A program made the position numbers and the translations under genes. 64,000 nucleotides of DNA, taken from Certhia americana (Eukaryota > Chordata > Aves > Passeriformes > Certhiidae). The DNA lies in NCBI GenBank assembly GCA_018697195.1, contig CM031858.1:132321241-132385240 (forward strand). Direction: 5' to 3'. This document shows positions 16,655 through 30,971 of the stretch, piece by piece. The notes under the pieces are model-generated. The model was not told where the DNA came from, did not search any database, and was given only the letters and a program-made list of their open reading frames with translations. Position 1 is the first letter of the stretch, and each line of letters starts with the position of its first letter.

Positions 16655-17690
16655 CACCAAGGGCAAATCATGCCTGGAAAATTTGGTGGCCTCCTATAAC
16701 AGGGTCACAGCATTGGTGGATAAGAGGTGAGCAACTGACCAAGTCATCTACTTGGAATTGTGCAAAGCATTTGACACGGTCCTGCATGACATCCATGTCA
16801 ATAAACTAGAGAGGTATGGATTTGGTGCATGAACCACTTGCTGAATCAGGAACTAAGGAACTGGCTGGATAATTGCATTCAAAGACTTGTGGTCAAGAGC
16901 TCAATGTTCCAGTGTAGACCAGTGACAAGTGGTATTCCCCAGGAGTCAGTCTTGGGACCAGCACTGTTTAAAGTCTTTGTTGGTGGCATGGACAGTGGGA
17001 TCAAGTGCACTCTCAGCACTGTCCACTCCAAGCTATGTGATGTGGTCAGCATGCTGGAGGGAAGGGATGCCATCCAGAGGGACCTAGACAGGCTTGAGAA
17101 GTGGGGCTGTGCAAACCTCATGAAGCTCAGCAAGGCCAGGTGCCAGATCCTGCACCTGGGCTGGGGCAATCCCAAACACAAATACGGGCTGAGCAGGGAA
17201 TATGAAGGGACACTTGGAGGTGTTGGTGGACAAGAACCTCCCCATGAGGCAGCAATGTATGCTCACAGCCCAGAATAGCTACCACATCCCAGGCTGCATC
17301 AAAAGCAGAATGGCTTTGAGATTGAGGGAGCTGATTTTGCCCTTCTACTCTGCTCTGGTGAGACCCCAGCTGGAGTGCTGTGTCCAGCTCTGGAGCACTG
17401 CATCCACCTCTGGAATCCCAGCACAAGAAAGACCTTTTGGAGTGAGCCCAGAGGGGGCCCACAAATATGATTAGAGGGCTGGAACACCTCCTTGTCTCCT
17501 TTGGAGAGAAGTTGGGGTTGTTCAGCCTAGAGAAAAATCTGAGAAGACCTTCGAGCAACCTTACAGCACCTAAAGGGGGCTTACAAGAAATCTGGAAATT
17601 TGCATGGGACATATAGTGACAGGATGGGGTAATGGCTTTAAACTGAAAGATGGCAAGTTTAGATTAGATATAAAAAAGAAATTCTATACT
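16655..17690 (+). mobile_element. CR1 LINE, degenerate reverse-transcriptase 3' half
   Basis: Conceptual fragments match the CR1 ORF2 reverse transcriptase and the region after it in order: KAFDTV-like, YGFGA, RNWLD-like, [92 protein letters not shown]-like, then lfsle-type and rldik-type ends. The frame is broken several times. Between ctctcagcactgtccactcc and the following aagctatgtg the catalytic FADD block is missing. It is an inactive fossil; the 149-codon ORF at 16829-17278 is part of it, not a host gene. Confidence 0.93.
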
Positions 17691-20600
17691 GAACTTGCCC
17701 TCATGAAAAAGACAATTCAAAAGTAATTGGAATAAAAGAATGGCAGGTTTCAGGGCTACTGTCATCATAGATAACAGTAATTTTCCTGTAAATGTCAGTC
17801 TTGTGGAGACAGAATATTTTGGTAGATGGAACTAGGTCTGTAAATAAAAAGATCTTGATTCTGTTTTCAATAGCTTTCTTCACGGCTGGCCAGGTCATTA
17901 AATTCTTTTCTGTGTGGCCAGTTTCCCCATGTGCCTGAGATACTGCTGGCTAGGCATCTTTGTGTTATAGCTAAGATGCTAAATGAAGTGCTAATTTTTA
18001 TCATCCTTTGATGTCATTACTGTGGAATATACAGCCAACTCCTTATTGTTGTGTGTAAAGGGCAGTTCAGGACTGCACAAATGAGATAAAAAAAGGATGG
18101 AGAATACATTACAGCAAGAGCCATGGAATGAGAGCAGAGACAAAGAGCTCTGTGAGATCAGGGCTTCCTGTCACACCAATTTCTGAACGGATTATAGGGC
18201 TAAGTGTGGTTTGGACCTGAGTGGAACCTGTGCATCCAAATGCAGGAAAGTAAATAAACCTTCTGAAAACAAGATGGCATATGCAGAGATACAGAGAAAA
18301 CAGCAGTTTTTTCCTTCCCAGTCCACCCCCTCCTTGGGGGTTCTGACACCTACTCCAGTTGTCTTTGGGACACAAATATTAGGATTGTTCACTCAGAAGG
18401 TGTCACAGCTATCAAAGTAGAATCTTCAGTCCTTTTTTTTTTCCCTCTCCAAAATACTGTACAGCCAGCAACAGGTTACACCATTGTGTCCTTGAAAAGG
18501 ATCATCTGTTGAAGACTGAAGGAAGGCATTAGTGCTAAATCATTTCTTGCTTGTGCTCTGTTGGAATTGAAAGTAAAATTTAATTCTGACTTTGGTGAGA
18601 GAAAATTTAGTCAGTGAATCCTTATCTTTTACACAAAGAGTACCAGCTGTGATACTCAGGACTGCACTTTCTATGGTGTGGACTGATGCCAACTAGGAAC
18701 AAGACTGTGACAATCAAGTGATTTTGCATATGCCACAAAAAGTCTTTAGATAATCATAATTTGCATCAAATTAGAACCAAAAATCCACTGGAAAAAGATC
18801 ACATGGGGTATCAGCAATCCCATAATGCAGTCCCAAATAGTTTAATATAAAATCTACCTATCACAAAAGAAACAGAAGGTAAACAATGCTATGTGCCACA
18901 TACAAAAATACATACATTAGGGCTCATCCTCCCCTTTCTGTGCCAGAAATTAACTGTTCAAATACTGTCTTGCCACAGCTATGTCTACATCAACCAATGG
19001 TGCTGTGGAACAAAGCTATGGTGGCACAAGTTTTTTTAACAGAATTGGAATGGCAGCTGTACAAAAAAATGAGGGTGAATCAATGATTCCTAAAAGAAAA
19101 AGTCAAAATTAGTAGGGGGAAGAAAAACATCCTTGTATTTCCAAAAGAGCAGTATAAACAAAGGAGAAAAAAGAAAATTTCAAATCACAATAAATGGAGC
19201 AGACAAGGATTTCACAAGCCTTTGTTGATTTTATGCAAGTTTCTGAAATAGAAGAATCTCAAAAAGAAGTGATTTATTAAGTTTTATTCCACTTGTAAAG
19301 AGACAGACTTTTGTATATTGAATATACATGAAATAGTGAAAAAATTATGCAAATGATCCTGTGTTTGGTAGCATCATGAGTTATACTGTGAAAAAAAAAG
19401 AGCTGTTTCTGAAGTTCCAAACTTGCAGTCAAGACATGGCTAATGTGTATATTCAGGCCCAAGAAGCAGAAAACACACCAGGTTTCAGAGGTGCAACATT
19501 AACATTCATGTGACACTTTGTTTTCTGGATTTTGTTCTGCATTAATTGTTCCCACTCAGAAGTCCTCTGGGTTTGGGAGACCTATCTGAAACAAATACAT
19601 TGTTTATTTTCACAACAGGAAAATCTTTTGGTTACATAAATTGGGCTTTTAAACAAGTAGTGTTTAAAAAAAAAAACCCTGTATGTGTCATTCTTACCTA
19701 GAAGTTTAATTTAAAGGTAACTTCGTTATTCATTGCCTTATGTTCTATATTATCATTTGATTTCTTAGAAAAAAACAAAACCACACCCACAAGAAACACC
19801 TCCTTCCATTCCCTGTTCCTTGCTCAAAGTCCTTTAAACGATGCCAAGATTCTTCTGTCATTTGTGGTTTTAAATGTTATGTAGCTTGTCTGCAATGGAA
19901 ATAAAGTCATAAAAGAAATATTTTTATACTGTTCCTTTACTCATCTGTATTTGAGTAGAAGTGCCTTACTCTGAGAAAGTTTTCTCATTCTTCATCCTTG
20001 TTTTTTCAGGAACATGTTGAACCACCTTTACAGACAAGTACTCCAATCTAAAATTTAACCAGGCAACACATAAAATTGTTGCATGTAATTCAGTCTGTAC
20101 AGGCCCATCTCAGCAAGTGACAGCCCACCCACCACAGGCCATAAGCATTCCTTGTCTGCATTCAGCTCCAGAAAGTGTCCAGGGTAAGAACAGCACAGGA
20201 GCAGAGTTACTCCCTCAAAAAATGAAAGCAGGGACCACCACATGAGGACAAAAGGCCAAGTTTTCATGCTCCTGTTCAAAGCACACTTTGTTTCATGTGC
20301 TGTGACATGGTTTAGTTGCACACAAGGCAAAATTCTCTAGCTGCAAACATCATCCACACAAACTATTATATGGCAGACAATGCTTGCATAAAATTCCCAG
20401 AAATTCTGGTGAGTCCCTGCTTGCACCCCTCATTGATTATGGATGTGTTACTCTAAGTCTGAGCAGAAGATTCACATGGGTACCCTTCACTAGTCCAAAG
20501 CCATTGAAACAAGAAGTGTTCTTCATACATTAACAGACTTTAGGCCAGACCCTTTGTTAGCTTATGTTTTTCCCAGATGTAACCAGTGACCATCAGACCC

Positions 20601-23492
20601 CCAGGAAAGCAGGAGGTGGCCAGCTTCTGCTCTTGACACAGCTATCATTTTGCTCAAGGAACTAATTCTCACAGGAAGTGACAGACCAACTTCCCTGTGG
20701 GTGTAAAAAGTGGCTGTGAAGTGGAGAAGCCTTCTTCAAATACAAGATCAGACTCACTCTCCACAAGGCATTACATTTGCACCTTCCTTGGTTAGGGTCA
20801 AGGTACTTGCTTGGGCAGCTCTTGGCTCAGTGTGTTCCTCTTGGAGGAGTGAGCTGCACAGAGAAGAGAAGGGGCCTTGCTCAGGTTGGGGCCAGCATCC
20901 TGCAAGGGTGACATCTAAAAATCTGCAGCAGTAGGATTAAACCTAGGAATATCTTTGCTGTTTATCCAATTTGCCTTCTACAATACAGGGCTCATTCTGA
21001 CAGAAAAAGATTGGCCCAGGTTATAAAAGATCACTCTGCAATTGGTTTCTGTGGCAATTTTTAGACTTTTTTCTCATAGATTTCTGAACATCTCATTTCA
21101 GTCTGTTTTAATTCACACTGAGGTGATGACATGGTTAGTGTTACGAGATGTTGGCAAGTTTTCATTTCTGTGCCTGAAATTAGAGTCTAGAAGCAGTGAA
21201 GGGTATCTCAGATCTGTTGTGACTTGTATCATCATAGTGCAGTCACATCAATCATGTCCATTTATGAAAAGAGAGTTCATGAACACAATTAAAAAACAAA
21301 ACTAAAATAAAAAGTACCCCAGAGATGATGTATTTCTTGACCTCTTCATGATCTGGTGAATTATTTGTGAGCATGAAAATTTATTCATTGTTTCCAATTA
21401 CATTACCTGGTCTAGTCAAATATTCTTCAGAAAGAAATGTCATTGCTTTCATTTATTTTGCTATTGAAAGAATCTACTAAGTTAGGATTACTATGTTTTG
21501 CAAAGGCTTCATAATTTGTATTTGATATTTGATGGTATTGCAGATATAGTACATTTTCTTTATAATCATAACCTTGGGAACATTTTAAGACCAGAGTCAG
21601 GGAGTTTCTGACTACAAAATCCGCAGATGAGCTAAAATCCATCTCAGATTATGGATTTGAAAGGTGAGGCACAGTCAGACATGTGAGGATTCTACAAAGT
21701 AGTCAAGTCATCTGTTCATGTTTTTTTAACTTGTTATTGGCATAAACTTTTAAAAATATCTATACTTAAACCAGTCTGTTTTAACTTTACTGTTTTGTTT
21801 TAAATAATCTAATTAGGAAATTATGGGTCTCAGTTTTCTACTGCATTGAAACTTCTGAGCTTCATGATTAACAAAACTGGCAATAGATAACAGTATAAGC
21901 AACCTTAAATATATTTTGGTTAAATGAGTTCAGGATACATTTTCCTGAAACAAATTTGGCCATGTTCAGTACAGCATTACATGTAAATGTCTGGAAAAAT
22001 TGCAGTGCTTTTTCCAAGCAGGAGGCATGAGATTACTATAATCCATAGCCCCCACCACAGTATTAATTAGCGTGGCTCACTAACCAGGGACATAATATTT
22101 GTAAATGAAACTCTAGAAGGGCATCAGTAAGGAACAGGATGTTGAAGCCAAATGGAAAACATGAACCAATAAAAAGGCTGAACTAGCTAGAAGTGCAAGC
22201 TCAGCCTTTGAAGTTAGTTCAAGTACTGCATGCTTTAATTTTGGTGTAATCTTATGATGGAGGTACAAACAAGAACTCAGAAACAGATTTTGTAACATTT
22301 GGCCCAATTGTAGATGAATCAGTTTGTTGATGGTTACCAACAATTGCACAGCCAGAGTAGCTGTGGTCTTTGTTAAATTAGATTGAATAATTGGCTTCAG
22401 TGGGAGTTTCGGGTGCAGAGCAAATGAAGTGTCACGGCCCTTGACTCTCATAAGATTCCTTAGCAAAGGCTAAGCTTTTGCCTTCAGAAAAACCTGAATA
22501 TGGATTCAGAGAACATGAGTCCCTCAAGGGTTCATCTACTCACTCCCTTGTCCCAGCATGGGTCTTACATACTAACTTATTCCTGGCAGATGTACATACC
22601 TTATCTGTTTTTAGAGCCCCTCTGATGACAATAAGGATACCAAAAGCTCTCTGGGCAGTTTGTTTCCTATGCTTAACTGTTGTCTCAGAATACAACCTTT
22701 GAGTAGTACTATGTTACCTTGGCAAGCCCAACAAAATCTATTTATTTCTGTGTTTTGGTTTTGATTTGGTTTGTTATTTTTTAATATACTTTCATGTGGA
22801 ACTCCAGTGACAAAGCTGTGCTTTTCTGGTGTTTCACTAAAAAAAAATTTGCTGCTTTTGTCCTTTGGACAGCTTTCTGAAGGCCTACTATTACCAGGTG
22901 CCGAGCATCTCTGGAGACATGAATTAAGAGAATGAGTTTCAATACATTCAGCAAATTACATGATCAGGCAGCCAGGAGTTAAGATGATCTTTGAACTGGA
23001 AAATCATAACTGGAATATGAACATAATCATACATGCTCTCCTTTTTAAGATCAAGCATTCACTTCATTAGCTTGAAAATAGTAAATAATTTATTGTAGTC
23101 TGTAGTGAATAGCCCAACACATGCTGTTAATTACTTTCTCATTTGGGAGCAAAAACACAGCAAAAGTTAATTTCTTCCTGCATATGCTTTCTAGAAGATA
23201 AAGAACTCCCCAAAAATGCATTTATTTCTCTTTTCAGCAGCCATGCAGACCTCTGGAATGAGCCATATTCCTCAACAAAGCAAGTGTAATGGCTCTGTTT
23301 CTCAAATGCAAGTGAGTACAGACACAGACATTATAATGAAACAAAGACTTTAATTTCAAAAACTAACACAGAGGAAAATGGTTGAAATATTGTATTAGAA
23401 AAAAAATACATACACCAAACTTAAGCCCTATGTGATTATGACAGTACAGCAGTTTACCAAAGAAGGTAATTTAATGCATTTGTTGGATTCTC

Positions 23493-23540
<48 letters not shown>
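23493..23540. repeat. (TG)n(TA)n microsatellite
   Basis: A short TG run passes into about 19 TA dinucleotides, ending in tgcatgcatac. Confidence 0.95.
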
Positions 23541-23542
<2 letters not shown>

Positions 23543-26500
23543 TGCATACATGCCTGCACACAAAAAAAAATGTAAGGGTGTAAATTATTCTAGACGTGAT
23601 AGAATCAATTCTCAAAGTACCATTTTTAGGAATGAGTGGTATCCAAGCCAAGTAGAGTCTGGGGTTGGGTCTTGGAACTGAGATGAAATCCATTGAGTTG
23701 CCTATGGATGAAAACTACTAAGAATGCTATAAGCTTGTTGATTACAATCACCATTGCCTATTGTAGTGAATAATTCCAAGGAAATCTCTACATTTACTGA
23801 CTTAGTCAGATGGGGAATATTGCATAAGCTATTGTGTGCATGTGCATTCCTTGAGTGTGATGCTGTGCTCTTTTTCCTTGCTTGACGTGTCATTTGTTTC
23901 ATTTAACTGTCTCATAATGGCAAAATTGCTTTGCTTTGTTCAAAAATCCTGTTCTGAGAATCAAGTATTCATTTCTTCTTTAACTTCTTGCCAACAAAAG
24001 ATTTTTAAATGCATGTGGTACAGAGGAATCGTACAAGATTGTTTGAGAGCAAAAAGAAATATTTAAAATTAAAAGCACAAATCCATGTACTACATTCCCT
24101 TTTTTTCTTTGACATGAAATGAAATCTTAACGTGAGAAATTAATCAGTTAATCAGCATACTCTGAGCAAATACATAATTAACATGTGGAATAAGCAAAGC
24201 TGTTGTCAACACTTTCACATACGTTACCACAAAACTAAAATATTTTAATTAGTAGAGAAATAGAAGAAAATCCAAGTATGTACAGCCTGTGCTTGACATA
24301 AAAATTAGCTTGACTCTATGAGTATTAAAAATAAGAGAATCTCATCTCATCTCTACCTTAACTACCCTTACCATACTAGGACAGCTTAGTGGGTCCTTCA
24401 TAATTCAAATTTGCTCCAGTGCTCTGATAAATAATTACTTGGCAGAGGAGTCTCCACTGTGGCCACTGTGCAAATGCTTTACTAAATTATTGGTAGAAAT
24501 AAAAATGTGTGAGTTCAATAGCAGGTAGGTAGAAAGTGTAGACTTTGGTGTTTCGTAATAATCCAATCTGCTGGACTGACAGAACCTTTTTTGAAGGTTA
24601 TGTTATAAGAGGAGAAAAGAAAACTATAAAGCAGTACCATGTGGCTTCTGATTTGGGAACTACAATTTAGCCTATTAGACATGGGCCTGTTCCAAAAGTG
24701 CACATTCAGACAATCATGCATGAAGGAGTTAGAAACACAGATGTGAATTATAACTCTCTGAAATCCTGTGAGTGCTCAAAATTAGGTGGGTTAGAACTGT
24801 AAGTACAGATCCAGATCTAAAACTTTTTTTTAAAATCTGTCTTTCCCTAACATTTTACAGCACCTACTGAATGTATTAAAACCAACAATGTTCCATAAGC
24901 TTAAAAAAAAAAGTTAACCCTATCTTAGCTGTATTGATACACAATTCACAATGGCTGGTTAAAAACCTTTCTGTAAAAAGGTAGTAACAAAAATCACCAG
25001 TTGAATGTAATGGGACAGTTTAAATAGTCAAATTTAAGCCAGATTACTGCAGCTCCACTGGCCACATACAGCTTCACAGCAATCAGTTTGACCCAGCATT
25101 TAATATTACAAACATAAATAATTTAAGGATTTTCTTTCCAAGTGGGGACAGAACTTTGAAACATCTCTTCTTTCTTCAGTTCTTTTTATACACACATTCT
25201 AAAGTCAACATTTTTGACTGCAGCAGTGGTGTTGGTTGGGACTGGAGCTGGCCATTTCACAAGCATACAAGAGGTAGAGGATGGAAAATGTACCTGTAAC
25301 ACTGTATTGGGCTAGAGGCACAGAAGGAGCAATGAAGGAGCACCTGCCATTTTTCAGTGCTCTCAACAGCAGGACACTGAGGGTCCCAAATCGATGTGAA
25401 TATCCAGTTCATTGATGCTTTTATCTGTAGACTTCATTTCTGCAGGTTTCTCTTTTTTTAAGTCAAACATATTTGCAAAATGAATCACAATGATTCTTGT
25501 CATGTAAATAATGTAGAATATGTATCACAAATCAGTCTGGCCTTGGTGGTCAGATTGGTCCACCAGTCTGCTCTACCAGGTCTACTACAAAACAAAGACC
25601 TGAGATGTGCAAAACACCTCTCCACATTGCTGATCTCAATATCTGATGGCTAAAAAACAGATTTTTGCACCTTGAAAGAGTCAAGTGAACACACAGCTTG
25701 TGGTCTAAGACAGTTCCCCATTAACTGGACTTTAAGAAACAGCCATTAAAAAGGAACCATGAGGAGTACAGAGGCAATGGCAGAACAGCATTGCACAGAA
25801 TCAAAGGAAAAAACATTTTTCCCCTTTTAAAAGGCCTGGTCATGGCTACTACCATTCTTATAAACTGACAGTAGTGTGCACCTTAGTAACATAATTCAGC
25901 ACTGTGTAGTTTCATGGTCTGATATTTTGTGTCATGCAGCAGCAGAAGAGAAGTCAAAGCAAAATATATAAAGCCTCTTCTGAAGCACGTAATTACAGAT
26001 TGTGTTGATAGCAAAAGTATTTGAATTAGGGATTTCAGGACTGCACCCTCAAAAATTATGAATTGCTTTAATAAACATGTCAGATCTGATGAGAGAAAAG
26101 TGAAATACACAGTAATAGCATCTCACTGTAAATATTTATTAATTTAAATTACATCTTAGAAATATCTAAATTAATCCTTCTACTCTTCTAGTCTGTTAAT
26201 TGGGAGTAAACGTCAAAAGTAAGCCTGAATGAGTATGATTGTATTGTGTATTTTAACACCACTACAGCATAAATCTATACAGAAGTTTTTAGGTTTGCAA
26301 GTTTCTGAAAAAGAGAATTGGTTTTATTGTCTGTAACAGCAAACTTCTCAGAGAACTGTTGTTCTGAATATCACAAAGTACAAGTACTTAAAATAAACAA
26401 GGAATAAATGTTAATTGTCTGAAGGGAGAGGTGCTAGGGTTGTTGAGAAAAACTTTTCTAGCTCTTTAAATCTGCTGAACTCACATAGGTGGTAAATCAG

Positions 26501-29214
26501 CCACCTGAGAAAGAATAGATCTCAAGAGCAAGACAAAAAGACAATAGCAGTGCAATAGCAGTTCTGAAGTTATATAGAATCACCATTCAGAGTAATAATA
26601 TTTAGTCAGTCCTCAGACTCTCTGCTGGAACTGGTCCCTCAGGATGAGACTAAAAGCACTATTCCATTACTGGTGTATCACCAAATAGCAATTCTAGGGT
26701 ATCTGCCATTGCATCAGATTACGTCCAGTAAACCAGAAATTTAAGGGTCTCTGTCTCTTAATGTATTCTCTGTTCAATTGCCCAATATTTTCTTAAAATT
26801 GGCACATAAAATGAAAATAATGATATGACATGTAGTTCTAGCATTACTAATACGTGTGATCCTTCTCAGTTGCGTACTGAAGACATGGCCTTGGCACTAA
26901 AACAGTGCCTGTGTGAGTACATAACCCATATATTTCAGCTACCACAGAGACAGGACAGCAAACTAGACTGAGAGTAAACTTCAGTTTGCAGCACCTTGAG
27001 TGAATAGGGCCAGTTTGAAAAATTCTATTCACTCATTAAGTACATGAAGTACTTCTTTTTAAGTTTCATAAACATGTATGGGATTAATGATCATAACTGT
27101 CTGGGACAGTAGCTTTTGCATAAATTTGCTGACACATTTTTGTTAGCTATTTGGCAAGGCTGGAACATTCACAAGGAGTTTTATAATTTGTAACAAATAT
27201 CTGGATAATATTTTTAATTTTTTAAGTAATCCAAGCGTTAATCATGTCAGAACTACAATAATAAGATAAGCAATGTCTACACATTATTTAACTGCCTCAA
27301 AATTCCATGAAGGCAGGAATACAGCAACACGTAAGCAGCCTGCCATGCTGCAGCATTTGGTTGCATGCACTGTAATGAGAGCACTAGAAAGTGGCCTTGC
27401 ATGTGCTTTTTAGGATGACATACATCACTGCAATTATGGAACTTCATGCCTTTCACATTAATGAGCGGTAGGCCACACAGCACAACGTGTGCTTTGCTCA
27501 CTATGAGATGCTGCATTCCAACCTCCTCATATGTATAGAACATTGAAGTTTACTGCATTTGTGAAATTTGGGAAAACATAAAAACCAGGGAAAGTATTTT
27601 ATGTTTTACTCCCTTGTAGCTTCTCCAAAAACATATTTTTCAGGTAACTCAAACACAGAACGGGCGCAGACAAGCTTGAAGCAAACTCTGAACCCTGGAC
27701 AAAGCAGGAACTGAACCAATGATCTTCCTTGCTCATTCTGTGAGAATACATGAGTAGGGCAACTACTTCCATAAAAGAAAGTATATTTCTTCTCTGCCAA
27801 CCTGTCTGAAGCAACTCCCAATGGAAATCCCTTACAATTCTTGGTCAGTCTTGTGTCAAGAGTGAAGAAGACTGAGTTGTCCTTAGCTGCCACTCCACAC
27901 TGAGAAGGAAACCACTCTTGGATGGTCCTTAGCAGCATGATCTGGGAACTCCAACTGAAGAATCTGTACTTCAAAGGAAGCAGGGCTAAATGGCTCATGC
28001 TCCTTCTCCAAGGGGTCCGGACGAGTAGCAGGAGACAGTCTCATCCTTAACTCAGGGCTAATCCTCAGGAACTGAGCTCAATGGAGCTTGTTAATCAGCC
28101 TTTCTTTTACATGCATTACACACATGTAGGAAAGAATGGAACCAACAGCTTTGTGCCTGGGGACTGGTTTTTAAAGTGGACTGAAGAGAGTGGAGAGATC
28201 TAGTATCATCCTGTCTTTCTCCTACTAGGTAATTTTTCCCCACCCCCTCTAAATTTCTCAATCCATCCTTGGTCCTTAGTCCCCACATCAACCATGCCCC
28301 AAGTCTTTTTAAAACTTTTTAGAAGTAGGGAGAGTTACACAAGAGCCATGAGCTCCTGCAACCTTCTGTTGAGTAATACCTTGGGACTAATGATATTGTA
28401 TAGAAGGTCCCAATCCCATCTGTGTCCTGATAGATTTTAAGCCTTTCTTGTGGATCAAAACTCAGAAATGAGACAGAAGGTGAACTTTGGAACAGGAATC
28501 AGACTGAATTGGGAGGAAACAACAGGAGCATTTGGCTTTATAATAACTCAGAGACTTCATGAGTTATCCTCGATGAACAGAAGTTGTGTGAATTGCATAG
28601 TGAGAGCGCAGTGTGCCAAAATACCCAGTTCAAGGCAGCATTTTACTTATTCACTAGATCAGGCACTGAAGAACTGGGTTTGATTATAAGATTTTTAAGG
28701 TGGAGACTAGTAGTTTGTGCCATGTATACTTCAGTGGAATCTTACTGTGATTTGAGCCTCAAGGTGTAATATTAAATTATTAACACAAGAGTCAGTATTA
28801 CAATCAGGTTGATATGGAACATGTTGAAAGATGTTTATTTTCTACCCTTGATTCCATGGTTCTTAGTAATATTCCAAGTTGTCATCTTTGCTCTAGAATT
28901 ATAAGAACAAACCTTATATGCACATTACATTAGTGTCTCCTGGCCACCTCCATTGAATGTCTCTGCATTCCCTTCCTCAGAGAGATTTTAATGTACCTGA
29001 AAAGGTAACAAAATACCATTGCTGTGTTCAGCCAGTTGAAATAATCAGAACAGTTCTTCAATCAAATGCATCAATTCAAATGGGGGAAATAAATTTATTG
29101 CAAATCAGAATAAATCATTACTGATTCAGGTAGTGGGGGAGAGAGGTAAAGAAAATAAGAACATTTACACACTTAGAGAAAAGTTTCCCAGGTTCAAGTT
29201 CACTCCAAGCACCC

Positions 29215-29700
29215 TCTCCTTCCCTCCTTGTTACCACCACTAGTTGTACTCTGTCCCTTTGGTGAGGCACTGGGAAGCCCCTTCTTCCTTCTCACAATGT
29301 TCCTCTGCTGCAGCATGGATCCTCCACAGGCTCCACCAGAGAGCACCTCACCTCCTCAACTTCCTCCTTAATCTTTTCTGCTTACACCTCCTCCTCTGTC
29401 CTTTGTGTTCCCTCTGTTGTTTATCACTTCTTTTATTTCTTCCTCTGCTCTCTGGCTTTCTTTCTCTTTCTGTGTTTCCCCAAGGTGCCACTGTCTTGGC
29501 TGAGGGATCACCATGTCCTGTGATGGGTCCATTGGAGGCAACTGGGACTGGCTGTGCCCAGCACATGGCAGCCCTGGCCTCTCTCACAGGCCTCCTGCTG
29601 CCAGCCTTGCCACTTACCCCCAGCAGACAAGGTGTGACCTGCTCTGTTACAAAGTGGAGGGAAGATGCCCCATCAAGAGCATTCATGGTCTTGTGCAGCT
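29215..29700 (+). repeat. Pyrimidine-rich, possible old interspersed repeat
   Basis: A C/T-rich stretch (ctcctcctctgtcc, cctctgctctctggctttc) followed by a GC-richer part with ggcaactgggactggctg. The texture resembles LTR-derived repeats of bird genomes, but I cannot name a family. A 201-codon ORF (29244-29849) runs through it; its Leu/Ser/Pro/Cys-rich composition is what such sequence gives by chance. Confidence 0.3.
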
Positions 29701-29903
29701 CTCTCACCCTACCAGCAGAGTGGTCAGATCATTATAGCATAGTGGCAGACAAATTTCCAGTGGCATTAGAGAGTGGGCTGCAGCTGGAGCTGGTGGGAGA
29801 GACCTCTCAAATCAATTTTCTGATTGTGTTAGTCTGTACCACAGCCTGATGCCTGGCAGGAATGCAGCTCTCCAGTCTGGAATAGCCAGGGCAGGCCAGA
29901 GAT

Positions 29904-29963
29904 GGCTGGGCTGGGCTGGGCTGGGCTGGGATGGGCTGGGCTGGGCTGGGCTGGGCTGGGCTG
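29904..29963. repeat. (GGGCT)n pentanucleotide array
   Basis: Twelve or so tandem GGGCT units with one variant (gggat). It produces repetitive AQPSP-type ORFs on the minus strand that are not genes. Confidence 0.95.
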
Positions 29964-30533
29964 CAGCAAGGGGTGCAGGTGACCTCTGGGCCCTGGGCTC
30001 ACTGGGCCCAGCTGGAGGTTTCTGAGCCACAGAGCAGGAGCAGAGCCAGAACTGCCCACAGTGATACAGCTCCACGGGGAGCAGAACAGGGGAGCAGAAA
30101 GCAAAGGTGTGTGGAATACAGTCACACCTGCAAGGTGCACGGGGCCCCAGGTGGCAGGATTGCTTTAACTGCAACTGCAGAACATGGTGAGAGGGCAGAA
30201 GGAGAATGGGAGGGATGACCAAGGAATGCTGCAGTTTTCTCTGAAGTCCTTTTCAGAAAATGCTGCCACAGGAAGATTATGCTCAGACATTTGGAATTTT
30301 AGGAGGACTAGTGAGGGCAGGACAACAAGCTGCCTAAAACAGCAGTGCTAAGTACAAAATTAGAAGTGGACGGAGGAGCAGAGAAGGAAGGCATCAATAT
30401 TCCAAGTTCTATTAATTTTTTTGAGTCCACCTAATTTCCACATAGGCTTAAAAATAAGGAAAAAAACCCCAAACCTCTAGAGGATTCTCCCTTCTAGGAA
30501 TTCAAGCTTTGAAGCAAAAGCTCATTTTCTGTC

Positions 30534-30539
30534 TTTATT
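30534..30539 (-). terminator. RGS22: Candidate RGS22 polyadenylation signal
   Basis: AATAAA on the minus strand about 435 nt after the RGS22 stop codon. It is the first hexamer found downstream and would give a last exon ending near 30515. Confidence 0.55.
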
Positions 30540-30971
30540 AGGTTTTTTTGCTGTCCCACTTCTTTCTCTAAGTCTAATGTTTAATTGGCTTTGGCAGAGG
30601 TGATCTATTGCTAGTTTTGTGTCAGGTTCTTGACAGTAACTTCATAGGGTCTGAGATTTCTCTAGTCATCTCATGTTCCTGTTTAAAATATCTAAACGGG
30701 AAATCTTAGATAACCTAATTTCAGAGACTGACATTTTGCAACAAAATTCCATCTGGTCAAAATTAGATCCGCTAACCATGGCTGGCGTGAAAAATAAGCT
30801 TGTTTCATATGGAGGCTGTACAGCTTCAGTTAAACATGATTTGGAGTGGGATAACTTGCAGTATACTAATAAGCATCAGCACTGACAGCAGGAAAACTAG
30901 CTTTTAAGAATTCACATTTCAAAGCACATTTGTTGTCAGACTGTTACTCACTTCCTGTTTCTTGGGAAAAT

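Larger units (their letters stand above)
17691..30510. other. Intergenic DNA between COX6C promoter side and RGS22 3' end
   Basis: About 12.8 kb without a convincing gene. ORFs are short (the longest credible ones are 117-130 codons at 22113-22466 and 27606-27998, minus) and lack domains or splice context. It holds a TG/TA microsatellite, a pyrimidine-rich repeat-like stretch near 29.2-29.7 kb and a GGGCT array. A short Lys/Glu-rich minus-strand ORF at 25363-25470 is discussed under findings. Confidence 0.6.

Noticed and set aside
16829..17278. 149-codon plus-strand ORF
   Set aside because: It is a fragment of the CR1 reverse transcriptase, not a host gene.
27606..27998. 130-codon minus-strand ORF in intergenic DNA
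   Set aside because: No domain or splice evidence; cannot be distinguished from chance without a protein search.
29244..29849. 201-codon plus-strand ORF, the longest in the window
   Set aside because: Composition follows a pyrimidine-rich repeat-like sequence (Leu, Ser, Pro, Cys); no domain, no splice context.
29812..30222. Minus-strand ORFs with repeated Ala-Gln-Pro-Ser-Pro
   Set aside because: Translation of the GGGCT array.
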